Made by a program: the position numbers and the translations under genes
NCBI GenBank assembly: GCA_023213315.1
Contig: JAKCPI010031721.1
Span: 28,493 to 92,492, forward strand
Direction: 5' to 3'
From: Euborellia annulipes
Lineage: Eukaryota; Arthropoda; Insecta; Dermaptera; Anisolabididae
Length of the DNA: 64,000 bases
Shown here: piece after piece, positions 12,273-23,850 of the stretch
Layout of the letters: each line of letters begins with the position of its first letter
How positions within the stretch are numbered: the stretch's first letter is position 1
Notes under the pieces: generated by a model
Seen by the model: only the letters and a program-made list of their open reading frames with translations
What the model was told of the DNA's origin: nothing
Database searches by the model: none

Positions 12273-12380
12273 ACTTAAAAATATCTTATTGTTTAATAAG
12301 ACGATTCGTTGCATATATTTTCATCTTTTTTTTTTTTTTAAACACTCACACTTTTTTCCAATTTTTACAATGTTGAGAGA

Positions 12381-12620
12381 AAAATGAGAATATACATTTT
12401 AAAGAGCATCTAAATTGATTTTTGAATTTTAATCAAAATAGTTGGAGCGAATTTTGAGAAAATCGAAAAAAACTGAAAAAGTACATCACTAAAGTACTAG
12501 TACCCTTTGGCTGATTTTGATTAAAAGCTTATTTTCACGCTCCCGGAGGGCGTTTAGCTTATATATAAAATTTCAGCCTCATAGCTCCAATTACTTCATG
12601 CTTAAAATTGAACACACACA

Positions 12621-12663
<43 letters not shown>

Positions 12664-13452
12664 AGAGAGAGACAGACAGACCATGTCTCGAAAACCATTT
12701 TTGGATTCAGGTGACCTCAAAGCGTGAAGATCCATCAAAATCTCGACATGGAATTTTTGACATGAATCTAATACTTTCTCTCTATATAGCCTATATCAGT
12801 GATTCCCAACCTGGGGACGATCGCCCCCCAAGTGGGCGATTTGGAGTTTTCAGGGGGGCGATAAATAAGCGGGGGGTGATTGGGGGGCGATGAGTATTCA
12901 AAGAGAGAAAAACTATTAGTTTACTAAAATTTAAAAAGAACAAAAATCAAAGAGAAAAATCTCCTATTTACTGGAAGGTCAGAATAGAAGAGGACAAAAA
13001 ATTATCATAAAAATAACATAGTCTGAAGATAATTCCAATCTAGAATCGAAACCTCATTTTTGTTTTCATTAAATAAAGATTGACTGAAAAAGATCCATTT
13101 TTGTTATTTTCTCCATAAAACTAAAATTATTTTTAAATTTTTTGAAGTATGGGTAAAGATAAAGTGGAGATGCAGATCACAGAATCCATGAATTTGATTC
13201 AATTTGGACCATGTAAATTTTTATGTATGTACAGCAGATATACCAGTCTTTCCCAACTGTGCGCCGCGGCTGTTCTCTTGGGGCGCCGTGAAAATTTTCC
13301 TATACAAAATATATTAATTTTTTGTTATTAGTCGAAAAATTAAATGAAAAGGGGGCGATATGTGTTAGACAACCTCCAGAAAGGGGCGATGGGCCAAAAA
13401 AGGTTGGGAACCACTGGCCTATATATTACATATATTAAGAGAAAGTAAAAAA
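12381..13452 (-). mobile_element. H element interrupted by a hAT MITE
   Basis: Body from 12381 with an AC tract (12608-12660). The AT hairpin is split at 12796/13417 by the insertion annotated separately; its right half (CCTATATATTACATATATTA then AGAGAAAGT) resumes at 13417. The closing hairpin is missing on the left. Confidence 0.8.
12797..13416. mobile_element. hAT-type MITE with perfect 8-bp target duplication
   Basis: Ends CAGTGATTCCCAACCTGGGG and AAGGTTGGGAACCACTG are terminal inverted repeats of the CAGTGGTTCCCAACC type typical of hAT transposons. The 8 bases GCCTATAT occur directly on both sides (12789-12796 and 13417-13424), the target duplication length known for hAT elements. The interior is non-coding. 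Near 13243 there is a second CCAGTCTTTCCCAACTGTGC end-like motif, possibly a nested fragment. The insertion lies within the AT hairpin of an H element. Confidence 0.9.
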
Positions 13453-14082
13453 GATGGCCACCCTAGTCAATAAGGGGGAAAAAATGGGGGGGGGGGGGGG
13501 GGGGAGAAAAGGGGAAAAAAAAAGTACCAAGTAGTAAATAAAATTATTTAAAAGAGCCCCTCGCAAAAAGGAAATGATCAGATGTTTTTCCAGCCCTTGA
13601 ATATATTCATAGACAAGAAAAAAAAAAACTGTTTCCATATGGAACATCCTGTAAACTGACTCTTCTCTCTTCCAACCAACCCCATGTAATTATTAGTCCT
13701 CGTCGTCGTCGTCGATCAATGCAATATATTTTCAGTCACATTGAATAAATATTAAACTTTCAAAAGAAGGATGATTTATATTCCTCCGACCCCTTCCCTT
13801 CCTCGTTCTTTTCATTAATCTCTTCACTGGTTGAATATCCTATATTAATAGTGAAAAGAATTTCAATGTAAGGATTAACTTAATATCTATTAATTCAGTG
13901 GAAAGATAACACGATTTTTTTTATTTATCAGAATGTTTTCATATAGGCAAGTGATGACTCAATTTATATGGTGTTTATATTCAAAAAACACACACACTAA
14001 CACACCATCAGTGTTTGGATATTAAAAAGTTAACAAATATTTACCGTTCTGAATAAGAAAAATGTCTTTTTCAGTTTTTGAC

Positions 14083-14113
<31 letters not shown>

Positions 14114-14177
14114 GTATGAAGCCAAAGTGGTGGATGGATGAGGTAGAGAGCTCTTTCCCAGCCAACCAAGTAGGAAA
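13453..14177. other. Unassigned stretch with long G and T runs
   Basis: About 20 G at 13486-13504 and about 27 T at 14086-14113. No credible gene; frames here read from homopolymers. Confidence 0.5.
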
Positions 14178-14460
14178 TAGGGAATAGGGGTGTTCGATTA
14201 GGGAAAAAATAATCGATTATTGGGACCTGAAGGACGAAAAAAAATGGAAAAAAATAATCGAAAATGGATATTGCGGAAAATTTTTTTTTCTCTTCCCGCA
14301 AAAATCATTTTACCTTTTTTAGGGAGGCGAAATTTTTCCGCCCTGTCGAAAATTTTTCTCTCCGTGAAATCATTTGACCTTTTTTTTTTATGTACGAGTC
14401 TCATCCGATTTTTTGAAACACATTTTTCCAAAAAATAATCGATTATTTTGTGCAGCCCAG
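14178..14460. mobile_element. hAT-like MITE (GATTATT-type ends)
   Basis: Left end GGGGTGTTCGATTA with AATAATCGATTATTGGG. Right end AAAATAATCGATTATTTTG then TGCAGCCC. The interior includes TTTTTCCGCCCTGTCG, repeated with variation at 31850-32000 and 33900-34000. Short open frames on both strands reflect the A/T-rich interior. The target duplication is not convincing. Confidence 0.5.
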
Positions 14461-14496
14461 AGTTATCTCCATTTATAAGTCACTTGAAATATATGT

Positions 14497-14571
14497 ACCT
14501 TGATTTTAGGCCAGATGAAAGTCACAAATGGTGACCGAAACTGACAATTTGCTCAAACCAGTCTTCAAGGT
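14497..14571 (+). ncRNA. Hammerhead ribozyme, type I with full stem III (one core change)
   Basis: Stem I is ACCTTGA (14497-14503) with TCAAGGT (14565-14571), 7 bp. The core is CAGATGA (14512-14518) where CTGATGA is expected. Stem II is GTCAC/GTGAC (14521-14525, 14531-14535) and GAAA is at 14537-14540. Stem III is ACTG/CAGT (14540-14543, 14559-14562) with the cleavable C at 14563. The order and pairing fit the hammerhead fold; the U-to-A core change probably lowers or abolishes activity. An AAAATAAAT-rich tail follows, as in PLE-type ends. Confidence 0.65.
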
Positions 14572-14639
14572 TAAATTTCCTGAAAAATAAATAGTTTTTT
14601 ATTAAAAAATTCATTCCATTTTATTATACCTTAATTCAC

Positions 14640-15028
14640 CTCGGATTTTACAAAGAAGATCCGTGTTCAATTCCTTGGCTTGAGGAATTTTTTCATTAAA
14701 TAAAATATTTATTTAATTTAAACAAATCCTAAAGCAAGCACTGGATTGGAATATTGGATCTCACCACAATAGCCCCCAGGCAACTCTACGGGGAGAGGGA
14801 GTTGTTGTGACATCCCGTCCTGTGGAAGGGACGTAAAGAAGGTTCCCTCTCAGTGATGCATTCTTCGAAAGGAGTGCTAAGGGAGTTCCTTCTCAAACTA
14901 GGACATCCTCCCTAGCATAGAAGAGGTTGGATAAAAGGAACCAGAAATAAGGATTAGTTCACTAGCTAGAAATGAACACAAGAGGACCTCGGATAAATAA
15001 ACGGGGATCCCGATAGGAATCTCAAATA
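14640..15028 (+). mobile_element. SINE A, 5' and internally shortened
   Basis: Begins in the tRNA-like part (TACAAAGAAGATCCGTGTTC), then the body and the 3' end GGGGATCCCGATAGGAATC. The segment between the CTAGCTAGAAATGAA block and the 3' end is shortened. Confidence 0.75.
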
Positions 15029-15083
15029 AATAAAATAAATTTATTTTAAAATTTATAATTCATATATTATAAAATATATATTT

Positions 15084-15675
15084 GGATAGGAAAAAGTCAG
15101 ACTTTAGAAAATAAACTATTTATTTAGAATGAATCAATAATAACAACATCATAACGTTAACAACATAATATTTATATATATAACATTCTTCCCCCTTAAA
15201 ATTTAAGCCTTTCTGGAGCTTTATGCTTTCTTTGAGATCTCCTCGGGACGAAGATTTCTGGTCTGATGGTACTTGATTCTAAGTTGCTTGAATTCGTATT
15301 TCGCGATTCAATGTTACTTGAGTTACCATCTTGTTTATTTAACAAAATATTTCTTTCAAAACTGTTCCCAATTATTGGAGGACTAGTAACATTTTCTGCA
15401 TTTTTAATTGTTTCCGTATCCTTTTCTTCAAACCCTGTTTTTCTCAGCTGATCTACGTGTCTCCTCCATAAAGTATTGTTGATACGAAACCCAATAATGT
15501 AGGCTGCCATCTCTCGATTCCACCTGCCCAAACTTCCACTTTTCTTTCGGATTTGAATAATTTCGAGCTAATACGATAGGAAAAAGTCAGACTTTAGGAA
15601 ATAAACTATTTATTTGGAATGAATCAATAATAACAACATCATAACGTTAACAACATAATATTTATATATATAACA
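15084..15675 (-). mobile_element. Ty3/Gypsy-like LTR retrotransposon relic
   Basis: Two near-identical 101-bp direct repeats (15084-15185 and 15575-15675) begin, on the minus strand, TGTTATATATATAAATATTA and end CTTTTTCCTATC. They look like very short LTRs. A polypurine tract AAGGGGGAAGAA lies immediately before the downstream LTR on the minus strand, as expected. Between them only the integrase C-terminus remains, annotated separately; gag, protease, reverse transcriptase and RNase H are deleted. Assignment to Gypsy rests on the WRRHVDQL motif. Confidence 0.75.
15196..15531 (-). pseudogene. Integrase C-terminus of Ty3/Gypsy-type pol (fragment)
   Basis: The 111-codon frame has YIIGFRINNTLWRRHVDQLR near residues 11-30 and ends PRRSQRKHKAPERLKF. 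A tryptophan followed by RRHVDQL, then a low-complexity serine/asparagine linker and a basic RRSxRxxxxPxRL tail, is typical of the end of Gypsy-type integrases. In the family this region binds DNA or chromatin. The catalytic core (HHCC, DDE) is absent, so this is a remnant, not an active enzyme. It sits between the two LTR-like repeats and stops just before the polypurine tract. Confidence 0.7.
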
Positions 15676-16198
15676 TATATTAATAGAGCAAAAAGGGAAA
15701 GTGTATAGAATAATTTTTTTGGCAAACAAACAAACGGGAAAAGAAGACTATTTCATATTATATTTCAAATTAATAAAGAAATACACTAGAAAAGAAATAT
15801 GAATAAACAAGGAACCATTTTTTTTTTTTCAAAAATGTTATGCATCGTAAATAATAACGAATAGCTCCCGAAACGCTGGAATAAATTAAACAAAAACCTC
15901 GTCTAGTTTTGGTGTTTGATAATTTATGACAAGCGGCAGAGAGAGAGAGAGGCATTCGCAATCGCGTAGCTTTTTGCATTTTGAAACAATAGATACGTGT
16001 GTGTGTGTGTGTGTGGGTTGGTTATTATTTCTTTCTTTTTTTTTTATTATTTATTTGATACATTTATATAAATAATACACTATCAATTGACCTAGACAAC
16101 GGGAACATAAATGTATATGACCTTTGATTTGCATTACAGGATACAATTTCCATTTTTTAATCATTTTTCAAATGTATATATTGAAAATTCAATATATT
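15676..16198. other. Unassigned AT-rich stretch
   Basis: GA and GT microsatellites (15938-15952 and 15998-16014). No credible coding frame. Confidence 0.45.
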
Positions 16199-16827
16199 TT
16201 TACTTTCTCTTACCTCTATATATATGTTAATATATATAGAGAGAAAGTAATGGATTCATGTCAAAAATTCGATGTCGAGATTTTGATGGATATACACGTT
16301 TTGAGGTCCCCTGAATCCAAATATCTGTCTGACTGGGAACAAAATATTTCAGTAAATAAAAGAGCTACGAGGTTGAAATTTTGTATTTAAGTTAGGCACC
16401 CCCCTAGGGAGTAAAAATAAGCTTTTAATCAAAATCGTCTAAAGAGTACTAGAACCTTACTGATGTACTTTTTCAAATTTTTTTTGATTTTCTCAAAATT
16501 CGCTATAACGATTTTGATTAAAATTCAAAAATCAAATATTTTTTAGATACTCTTTAAAATGTATATTCTCATTTTACCATTGAAATCTTTTGAAGACCAC
16601 TTTACTCTTGTACTCCATAGAAAAGATAGGAGAAATGGTTGCCATGGCAACAAAATATAAATATTTTCACATCTAAATTTTACATTTTGAACTCAAATGT
16701 ACCCTACTGTCGGACACTAAATATATCTCAACACAAAAAATCCGGTGTGACAAGCACGGTACACAACTTTTGATTACCGAGGGATAAAACAAAGTTATGT
16801 GCTATGCGACCAGTCACACCAGATTTT
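16199..16827 (+). mobile_element. H element, complete but microsatellite-poor
   Basis: Both hairpins present (16203-16250, 16735-16827), with a nearly perfect X-box GTTGCCATGGCAAC at about 16638. The GT/CA tract of other copies is reduced to CTGTCTGACTG. Confidence 0.85.
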
Positions 16828-17167
16828 TTATTTATTTATTTTTTTATTGGACCAAAGTGACAATCAGATTGTTAACTAGAGTTTTGTATTTTGTACACGA
16901 CATCGCACTTCTTTGTGACTTTATCATAATTTAGTCTATCTATTATTTGAATTGCAATTTTTACTATACAGTATTTTCCCTCTCTAACGCCTTTTTATTT
17001 TCCCACCAATATATTATATCCTATAATACACAGTAGCGTAACCAGGTGGTGGTGAAGGGGGGTCCCCGCCCCGGGCAGATCAAGATTTTGGCTCCTCTCG
17101 ATACCTAGCGCATTCGGCATTTTTTTTTTTTTTAATTTTATAATAAATAAATTTTAAATTAGGAGGG

Positions 17168-17373
17168 GACGGGAACTTTCCCGGGAGACAGCAGCCAGGT
17201 AAAATAAAAATCGTTATGTTCTGTCGGCGACGTTTCGAGCGCTAGTCGCACTCATCTTCAGGGCAAGCAGAATGCTGTACTGAGTGCGACTAGTGCTCGA
17301 AACGTCGCCGACAGAACATAACGTTTTTTATTTTATCTGGCTGCTGTCTCCGGGAAAGCTCCCGTCTCCTGCT
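17168..17373. mobile_element. Palindromic PLE-like mini-element
   Basis: The arms GACGGGAACTTTCCCGGGAG and CCGGGAAAGCTCCCGTC bracket TGTTCTGTCGGCGACGTTTC and its complement. The left arm carries a hammerhead core on the minus strand. The right arm keeps the CTCGAAACGTCGCCGACAG half but lost CTGAAGA. No coding sequence. Confidence 0.65.
17221..17267 (-). ncRNA. Hammerhead ribozyme, minimal form, weak stem I
   Basis: On the minus strand: CTGAAGA (17255-17261), stem II GAGTGCGACTAGCGCTC, GAAA (17233-17236), then CGTC with the self-complementary ACGU that minimal hammerheads use as a dimeric stem III. Stem I between CTTGCC and GCCGAC has mismatches, so activity is doubtful. Confidence 0.55.
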
Positions 17374-17448
17374 AATTTAAATCTCTACAGCCATCAAACT
17401 CAACAATTTATAAATACATTTTATATCACAAATCCAGATAAAAATTAC

Positions 17449-17890
17449 AAAAAATCTGGTGTGACTGTCGCACAACACGCAACTTTCTCTTACCTTCGAA
17501 AATCGGAAGTTGTGTTCTGTGCCTGTCACACCAGATTTTTCGTGTCGATATATATTTAGTTTCCGCGAAATATTTTCAATGGCAAAATGAGAATATACAT
17601 TTTATAGAGAATGTTATAAATAGTTGATTTTTGAATTTTAATCAAAATCGTTGGAGCGAATTTTGAGAAAATCTAAAAAAACTGAAAAAGTACATCAATA
17701 AAGTAGTACTCTTTGGCCTGATTGAAAGCTTCGACAGACAGACAGACAGACCATGTTGCAAAAACACTTTTTTTGGATCAGGGGACCTTAAAACGTATAT
17801 ATCCTCAAAATCTTGACATCGAATTTTTGACTACTTTCTCTCTATATCTATGTATACTAACATACACATATAGGTAAGAGAAAGTAAAAA
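17449..17890 (-). mobile_element. H element, internally deleted
   Basis: Closing hairpin 17451-17540 and AT hairpin 17833-17885 retained. The X-box region and microsatellite are deleted or shortened (GACA repeats only). Confidence 0.8.
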
Positions 17891-18768
17891 AGCTCGAACG
17901 AGATTCAAATACTTTTTAGTCAAATGAAATTGAGATTCTCTTTCCCCCTCTTAACTTTATTATTTGAGAAAGAGAGAAAAATCAGCGTTCATTTTATTTA
18001 TATTTCGATTTTAATAATTCTTACGTCTTTATTAGAAGAGGCAGGAGAATATGAAATAATAATTTCATCTTTTAATAACATGAGAGAGAAGAGAGAGAGA
18101 GAGAGAAGGAAACTTAGTTTCTCTCGAGTGAAGCAAGTTTAAATTTGTTATGTTTATTGATTGTCTAACTTAGAACTGCTATCTGTTTGTTATGAGAGCT
18201 AGTTAAAATAAGTTATATGGCTCAAACTTAAGTCATAATTGTGTAACACAACATAGTAGTAGTATATTATAGAGAGAGAAGAGAGAGGCGACCACCACGA
18301 GACTTGCCTCCTGTCTGGACTTTTGATCGAAATACACATCACATTATTTATGATTTTCTTATTAATATATTTAAACTAAAATTCTGACATCTTTAGAGTA
18401 TTGAAAAACTATTATACACTTTGCGTAACACTTTGTGTCTTCTTGTAAAAGGACCTGTTATAATCTATCTTAATGATATTGTTATTTATTAAACATTTAA
18501 TATAACATTTTTAAGTAAATTTAACACAAATCCATATCATTTTAATAAATAATTATATTTTAAATAAAACAAAGACAAAAATGTCAAAATTCTCTTTTAT
18601 TAACGTCAAATGTCTAGCCTACATTTTAAAATAATCTTTCCATTTCTATTCAGATTTTCTCTATTTTATTAAAAAAAAAAAAAAATTTCTCGTAGTTTTA
18701 TAAATAAAATAATTTGATATTTTTTAGCATTAAACATTTTTGTTTTTCCGAAATGTTGTATTATTTTA
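17891..18768. other. Unassigned stretch; contains an element fragment
   Basis: A GAGA microsatellite lies at 18080-18105. Positions 18511-18580 match the outer arm of the fold-back at 37910-38607 (TTAACACAAATCCATATCAT). No coding frame is convincing. Confidence 0.5.
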
Positions 18769-19431
18769 TAAAAATCTGGTGTGACTGGCGCACAGCACAC
18801 AACTTTCTCTTACCTTCGGTAATCGAAAGTGCTTGTCACACCAGATTTTTTGTGTCGACATGTATTTAGTTTCCGACAGTACGGTACATTCGATTTTCAA
18901 GATGTACAATTTATAAGTATGGGAAAATATTTATATTTTATTACCATGGCAACCATTTCTCCTATCTTTTCTATGGAGTACAAGAGTAAAGTGGTCTTCA
19001 GAAGATTTCAATCACAAAATGAAAATATACATTTTATTGAAGATCTAAAAAATAATTGATTTTTGAATTTAAAAAAAAATCGTTGGAGCAAATTTAGAGA
19101 AAATCGAAAAAAAGTGAAAAAGTGCATCAGTAAAGTACTAGTACTCTTTGGTCGATTTTGTTCAAAAGCTTCGTGTCACGTCCCATGGGGGTGCCTAACT
19201 TAAATATAAAATTTCAACCTCCTAGCTCTTTTCGTTCTTGAGATATTTTGTTCACAGACAGACACACAGACACACAGACAGACAGACCATGTCGCGAAAA
19301 CCACTTTTTTGGATTCAGGGGACCTCAAAACGTGTATATCCATCAAAATCTCGACATTGAATTTTTGACATGAATCCAATACTTTCTCTCTCTATATATT
19401 AACATATATATTGAGGTAAGAGAAAGTAAAA
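18769..19431 (-). mobile_element. H element, near complete
   Basis: Both hairpins present; the closing hairpin lost part of one arm (CGAAAGTGCTTGTCACACC). X-box-like ATTACCATGGCAACC at about 18940. Confidence 0.85.
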
Positions 19432-19583
19432 GGGGTGGGGGAGGGGTCATACGATTAAATATTTTTAAGTGAGGCGTTGGAAACCACTAGAAATATACTG
19501 GTTCGAGTAACATTTTATAAAGTAATAATAATATTAGTATAGACCTATAGCCTTAAATTATATATAATTTAAATAGAAAGCGC

Positions 19584-20034
19584 CTATGAAATACAAAAGA
19601 AAAGTAGTCTTCAGAAGATTTCAATGGCAAAATGAGAATATACATTTGAAAGAGCATCTAAAAAATAATTGATAATTGATTTTTGAATTTAAATCAAAAT
19701 CGTTGAAGTGAATTTTGAAAAAATCTAAATAACCTAAAAAAGTACATCAGTAAAGTCCTAGTATTTTTTGGCCGATTTTGATTAAAAGCTTATTTTCACG
19801 CCCTTGGAGGATATCTAACTTAAATATAAAATTTTAATCTCCTAGCTAAATTCCTTCATTCTTTAAATTGAACACAAACAAACAGACAGACCATGTCGCG
19901 AAAATCACTTTTTTGGATTCAGGGGACCTCAAAACGTAAAGATCCATCAAAATCTCGACATCGAATTTTTCACATGAAACCAATACTTTCTCTCTCTATA
20001 TATATTAACATATATAGAAGTAAGAGAAAGTAAA
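19584..20034 (-). mobile_element. H element, lacking the closing hairpin
   Basis: Starts at GAAATACAAAAGAAAAGTAG and runs to the AT hairpin ending AAGTAAGAGAAAGTAAAA. No TCTGGTGTGAC end. Confidence 0.75.
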
Positions 20035-20588
20035 AAAAAATTTATTAAACTGAGGGATAGAAATTGAATTTTTTTTTTTATTATTAAATTCTATTTTATA
20101 ATACGTCGTAGTGTTTTGTCCAAATCCCTTCCCCCCTTCTCTATGTATATACTGTATAATAAAAGAATTATACAAATAAAAAACAAAAGTTATGAATCCT
20201 TATTTAAATAAAAATTAAATTAAATAGAAAATGAGTTTGATTATCTTGCGTAGGTGGATGGATGAACAGAGCATGGCGGGGGGGGGGGGGCCCTCTCTTG
20301 TGTTGTCAACCTTTTAAAAAGGAACGAGGAGAGGAGGTTTATCAAAGGCACAAGCAAGGAGATAAAAATAAACGAGATATGAAAAATCATCTCAGATCAA
20401 GAGAGAAAGAGAGTATTTATTTACCAAAAAAAAAAAAATACATAAATATATAATATTATATTTACGGTATTTACAAAAGAATTCATTAATTATATTTTTT
20501 GACCCTTGAACTTGCAAAGCAGTTGACTTGCCGTTTTCGCTTTTATGAATACTAGCTGCGCCACCGGGCTTCACAACAATATTTAACT
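20035..20588. other. Unassigned stretch
   Basis: A 13-base G run near 20277-20290. Frames at 20262-20453 and 20392-20574 are short and unsupported. Confidence 0.4.
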
Positions 20589-20872
20589 AGAAGCTTGAAA
20601 TTTTATATTTAAGTTAGCCACCGCTTTTGGACGTGATACAAAGCTTTTGAACAAAATCGGCCAAAGACTACTAGTACTTTACTGATTTTGATTGAAATTC
20701 ATAAATCAATTATTTTTTAGATGCTCTTTGAAATATGTATTCTCATTGCCCTTGAAATTTTTTGAAGCACACTTTAAGCTTGTACTTCATAGGAAAGATA
20801 GGAAGGAGACCATGGTAACAAAATATAAATATTTCCTCATGTTTATAAATTTTACATCTTGAATTCTAATTT
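20589..20872 (+). mobile_element. H element, left part; right part at 22762-22805
   Basis: Body from GCTTGAAATTTTATATTTAA to CATCTTGAATTCTAATT. A SINE A 3' scrap (20888-20913) follows. The final GACCAGTCACACCAGATTTT reappears at 22785-22805 beyond the fold-back, so the fold-back inserted into this region. Confidence 0.6.
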
Positions 20873-20915
20873 ATTTATTTATTTATTTATTAATTCCTAT
20901 CGGGATCCCCGTTTA

Positions 20916-21795
20916 CACTGTGCTACAAAAGGAAACTTTTTTTCTGGCCCCGAGATAATTCCTTCAGATTCTTAAGTAAAATGACCTCCTGAATCCAAAT
21001 ATGACCTCGATTTTCCCCCCACCACGTACCGTTTTCGGGGGGTAGCCCCCTACTTATTTCCACCCCTTTTCGTTAATTATAGGGCCACGAAAAGAATTTG
21101 GAGGGATGAAAAGGAATATTTTAGCCTTAACATTTCTTCAGAAGGTCTAGAGAAGTGAAAAGTTGAAAAACATTAACATTTGGATCTAAGGGGGGGATGT
21201 GGGGGAGGATTTTGTCCCTTAAAATGCAAAAAAATCGTTAAAAATGATCGATTTTTTTATTATTTTTTCACTGATTTTCTACATATTCCAGCTGACAGAC
21301 CCACCTCACCCTTCCTTAAACATCCCTCAACTAAAAAAAAAATGTATAGGATAAAGCGGGTGGGGTGTGAGCGATTCCGAAGCACTTGCAAGAAGAATTT
21401 TTTTTCAATTATTGACAAGTAATAATTTCTACCCCTTTAGATAAAATATGGAAATATTGAAGGGCATAGAAGAATCCGTATATATAACTTTAAATTTGTA
21501 AAGATCAGCCCAAAAAATGAAAGTTATAGCCTCATATTTGCCAATTTGACCAACTGAGCTGTGAGTCTTCCATCTTCTTGCAAGGGCTTCGGAATCGCTC
21601 ACACCCCACCCGCTTTGTCCTATATATTTTTTTTACTTTCTCTTACCTATGTATATATGTAATATATATATATAGAGAAAGTATTGGTTTCATGTCAAAA
21701 ATTCGATGTCGAGATTTTGATGGATCTTCACGTTTTGAGGTCCCCTGAATCCAAAAAAGTGGTTTTCGCGACATGGTCTGTCTGTGTGTGTGTCG

Positions 21796-21826
<31 letters not shown>

Positions 21827-22761
21827 TGTGTGTGTGTGTCTGTGTGTGTGTCTGTGAACAAAATATCTCAAGAACGAAAAGAGCTAGGAAGTTGAAATTT
21901 TATATTTAAGTTAGGCACCCCCATGGGACGTGACACGAAGCTTTTGAACAAAATCGACCAAAAAGTACTAGCACTTTACTTATTCACTTTTTCAGTTTTT
22001 TTCGATTTTCTCAAAATTTGCTCCAACGATTTTTTTTAAAATTCAAAAATCAATTATTTTTTAGATTCTCTATAAAATGTATATTCTCATTTTGTGATTG
22101 AAATCTTCTGAAGACCACTTTACTCTTGTACTCCATAGAAAAGATAGGAGAAATGGTTGCCATGGTATCAAAATATAAATATTTTCCCATACTTATAAAT
22201 TTTACATCTTGAATTCAATTGTACCCTACTGTCGGAAATTAAATACATGTCGACACAAAAATCTGGTGTGACAAGCACAGTACACAACTTTCGATTACCG
22301 AAGGTAAGAGAAAGTTGTGTGCTGTGCGCCAGTCACACCAGATTTTTTTAGTTGAGGGATGTTTAAGGAAGGGTGAGGTGGGTCTGTCAGCTGGAATATG
22401 TAGAAAATCAGTGATAAAATTGTGAAAAAATCAGAAAAAAATTGATCATTTTTAATGATTTTTTTGGATTTTAAGGGACAAAATCCTCCCCCACATCCCC
22501 CCCTTGGATTCAAATGTTAATTTTTTTTTAACTTTTCACTTCTCTAGACCTTCTGAAGAAATGTTAAGGCTAAAATATTCCTTTTCATCCCTCCAATTTT
22601 TTTTCGTGGCCCTATAATTAACCAAAAGATGTGGAAATAAGTAGGGGGCTACCCCCGAAAACGGTACGTGGTGGGGGAAAACGGAGGTCAAATTTGGATT
22701 CAGGAGGTCATTTTACTTAAGAATCTGAAGGTATCGGGGCTTTTTTTCTTGTAGCACAGTG
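20916..22761. mobile_element. Long fold-back element, arms about 410 bp, with nested H element
   Basis: The left arm begins CACTGTGCTACAA (20916) and the right arm ends TTGTAGCACAGTG (22761). Arms share the GTAGCCCCCTACTTATTTCC block, GACCCACCTCACCCTTCC and TTCCTTAAACATCCCTCAAC. An inner palindrome, AAGCGGGTGGGGTGTGAGCG (about 21355) versus CGCTCACACCCCACCCGCTT (about 21596), lies between them. An H element inserted at 21634. Short reading frames in the two arms are mirror images and not genes. Confidence 0.75.
21634..22348 (+). mobile_element. H element, complete, nested in the fold-back
   Basis: Opening hairpin 21642-21690, long GT tract (21780-21855), X-box-like GTTGCCATGGTATC at 22156, closing hairpin 22258-22348. 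Confidence 0.85.
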
Positions 22762-22805
22762 TTATCGAAGTTATCTGCTGTGCGACCAGTCACACCAGAT
22801 TTTTA

Positions 22806-23850
22806 TGATAAGAAAGAAAGAGAATGGAGACAATTGATTTATTTAATTCCTTTAAGAATTTTAATTAAATATTTATAAGGTAATAGTAATTTCTAGTAAT
22901 GGGGGGGGGGGGGGGGGGCAATGCTAATTATTATTCAGAGAAAGGGAAAGATAAAGAAGTGATTTATAAATAGAGAATAGAGAGTACAATTTGTTAATGT
23001 TCACCTTAAATGTCCTTAGATCTTTTATTTATGTATTAATTAATATTATTCTTCTTTGAATTTAATAAGGAAACGACAAATTAATACCATTAAAGAAGAA
23101 CTTAGCTATTGATTTTGAATAATTTTAGTTAGCAAGAACGACATAGATTGTCTAGTTTGAACTTATGAATATAATTTCATGTTATTTTTACTTTCTCTTA
23201 CCTATATATGTTAATATATATACACTGAGAAAGTTCAATTTGTTGCCAACCTAACAAATTTCTTGTATATTTTAAAATTAATTATTTTGGTAAAAATTGT
23301 TAATTTTAATTTTAATTTTTATAGCTATTTAGTTGAATTACTTTATAAAAATTATTTAATTAGTTTGATCATACTTTTTATTGCTGAAAAATACACTTTA
23401 TACGTATTTCGAATAATGTTGAAATAATGTATTATTTCACTTAAGCTCAGGGGCCCACATTTTGTGGGTACGTGGATGGCGACCACGAGCTGCCCTAGCT
23501 GGGACTGGCAATACTTCTATTCTTTGCATTTCAGTCTCTCCCCTTCTATATTTTCAACAGGCGTCAGACCGTGTGACGGGCCGGCCTGTTCTATTTCTTC
23601 CCTGTCGCAAAAACCCGACCGCACACCGCGGGAATAACCAGGCGAAGAAAGAAGAAGACACTAGGTTATGTATTTTAAAATTATTTTATTGACTGTATAA
23701 CTTCTGAAGATGACACGCCCATGTTTAAACTCAATAAAATAATTCTGGAATACATAGAAGAGTGTATAATTTCAATTCCTCAATAGTATTATTTTATTTT
23801 GAAATATGAGATTATTTTTATTTGTACGATTTGCATTTAAAATTAGTATT
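22806..23850. other. Unassigned stretch with H relic and one GC-richer island
   Basis: An 18-base G run at 22901-22919. An H-element AT hairpin relic lies at 23188-23237. A GC-richer block at 23450-23660 has a 76-codon frame that I do not recognise; it is not supported by homology I can see. Confidence 0.45.

Noticed and set aside
23703..23740. CTGAAGATGACACGCC as another hammerhead core
   Set aside because: No GAAA after a stem II and no pairing flanks.
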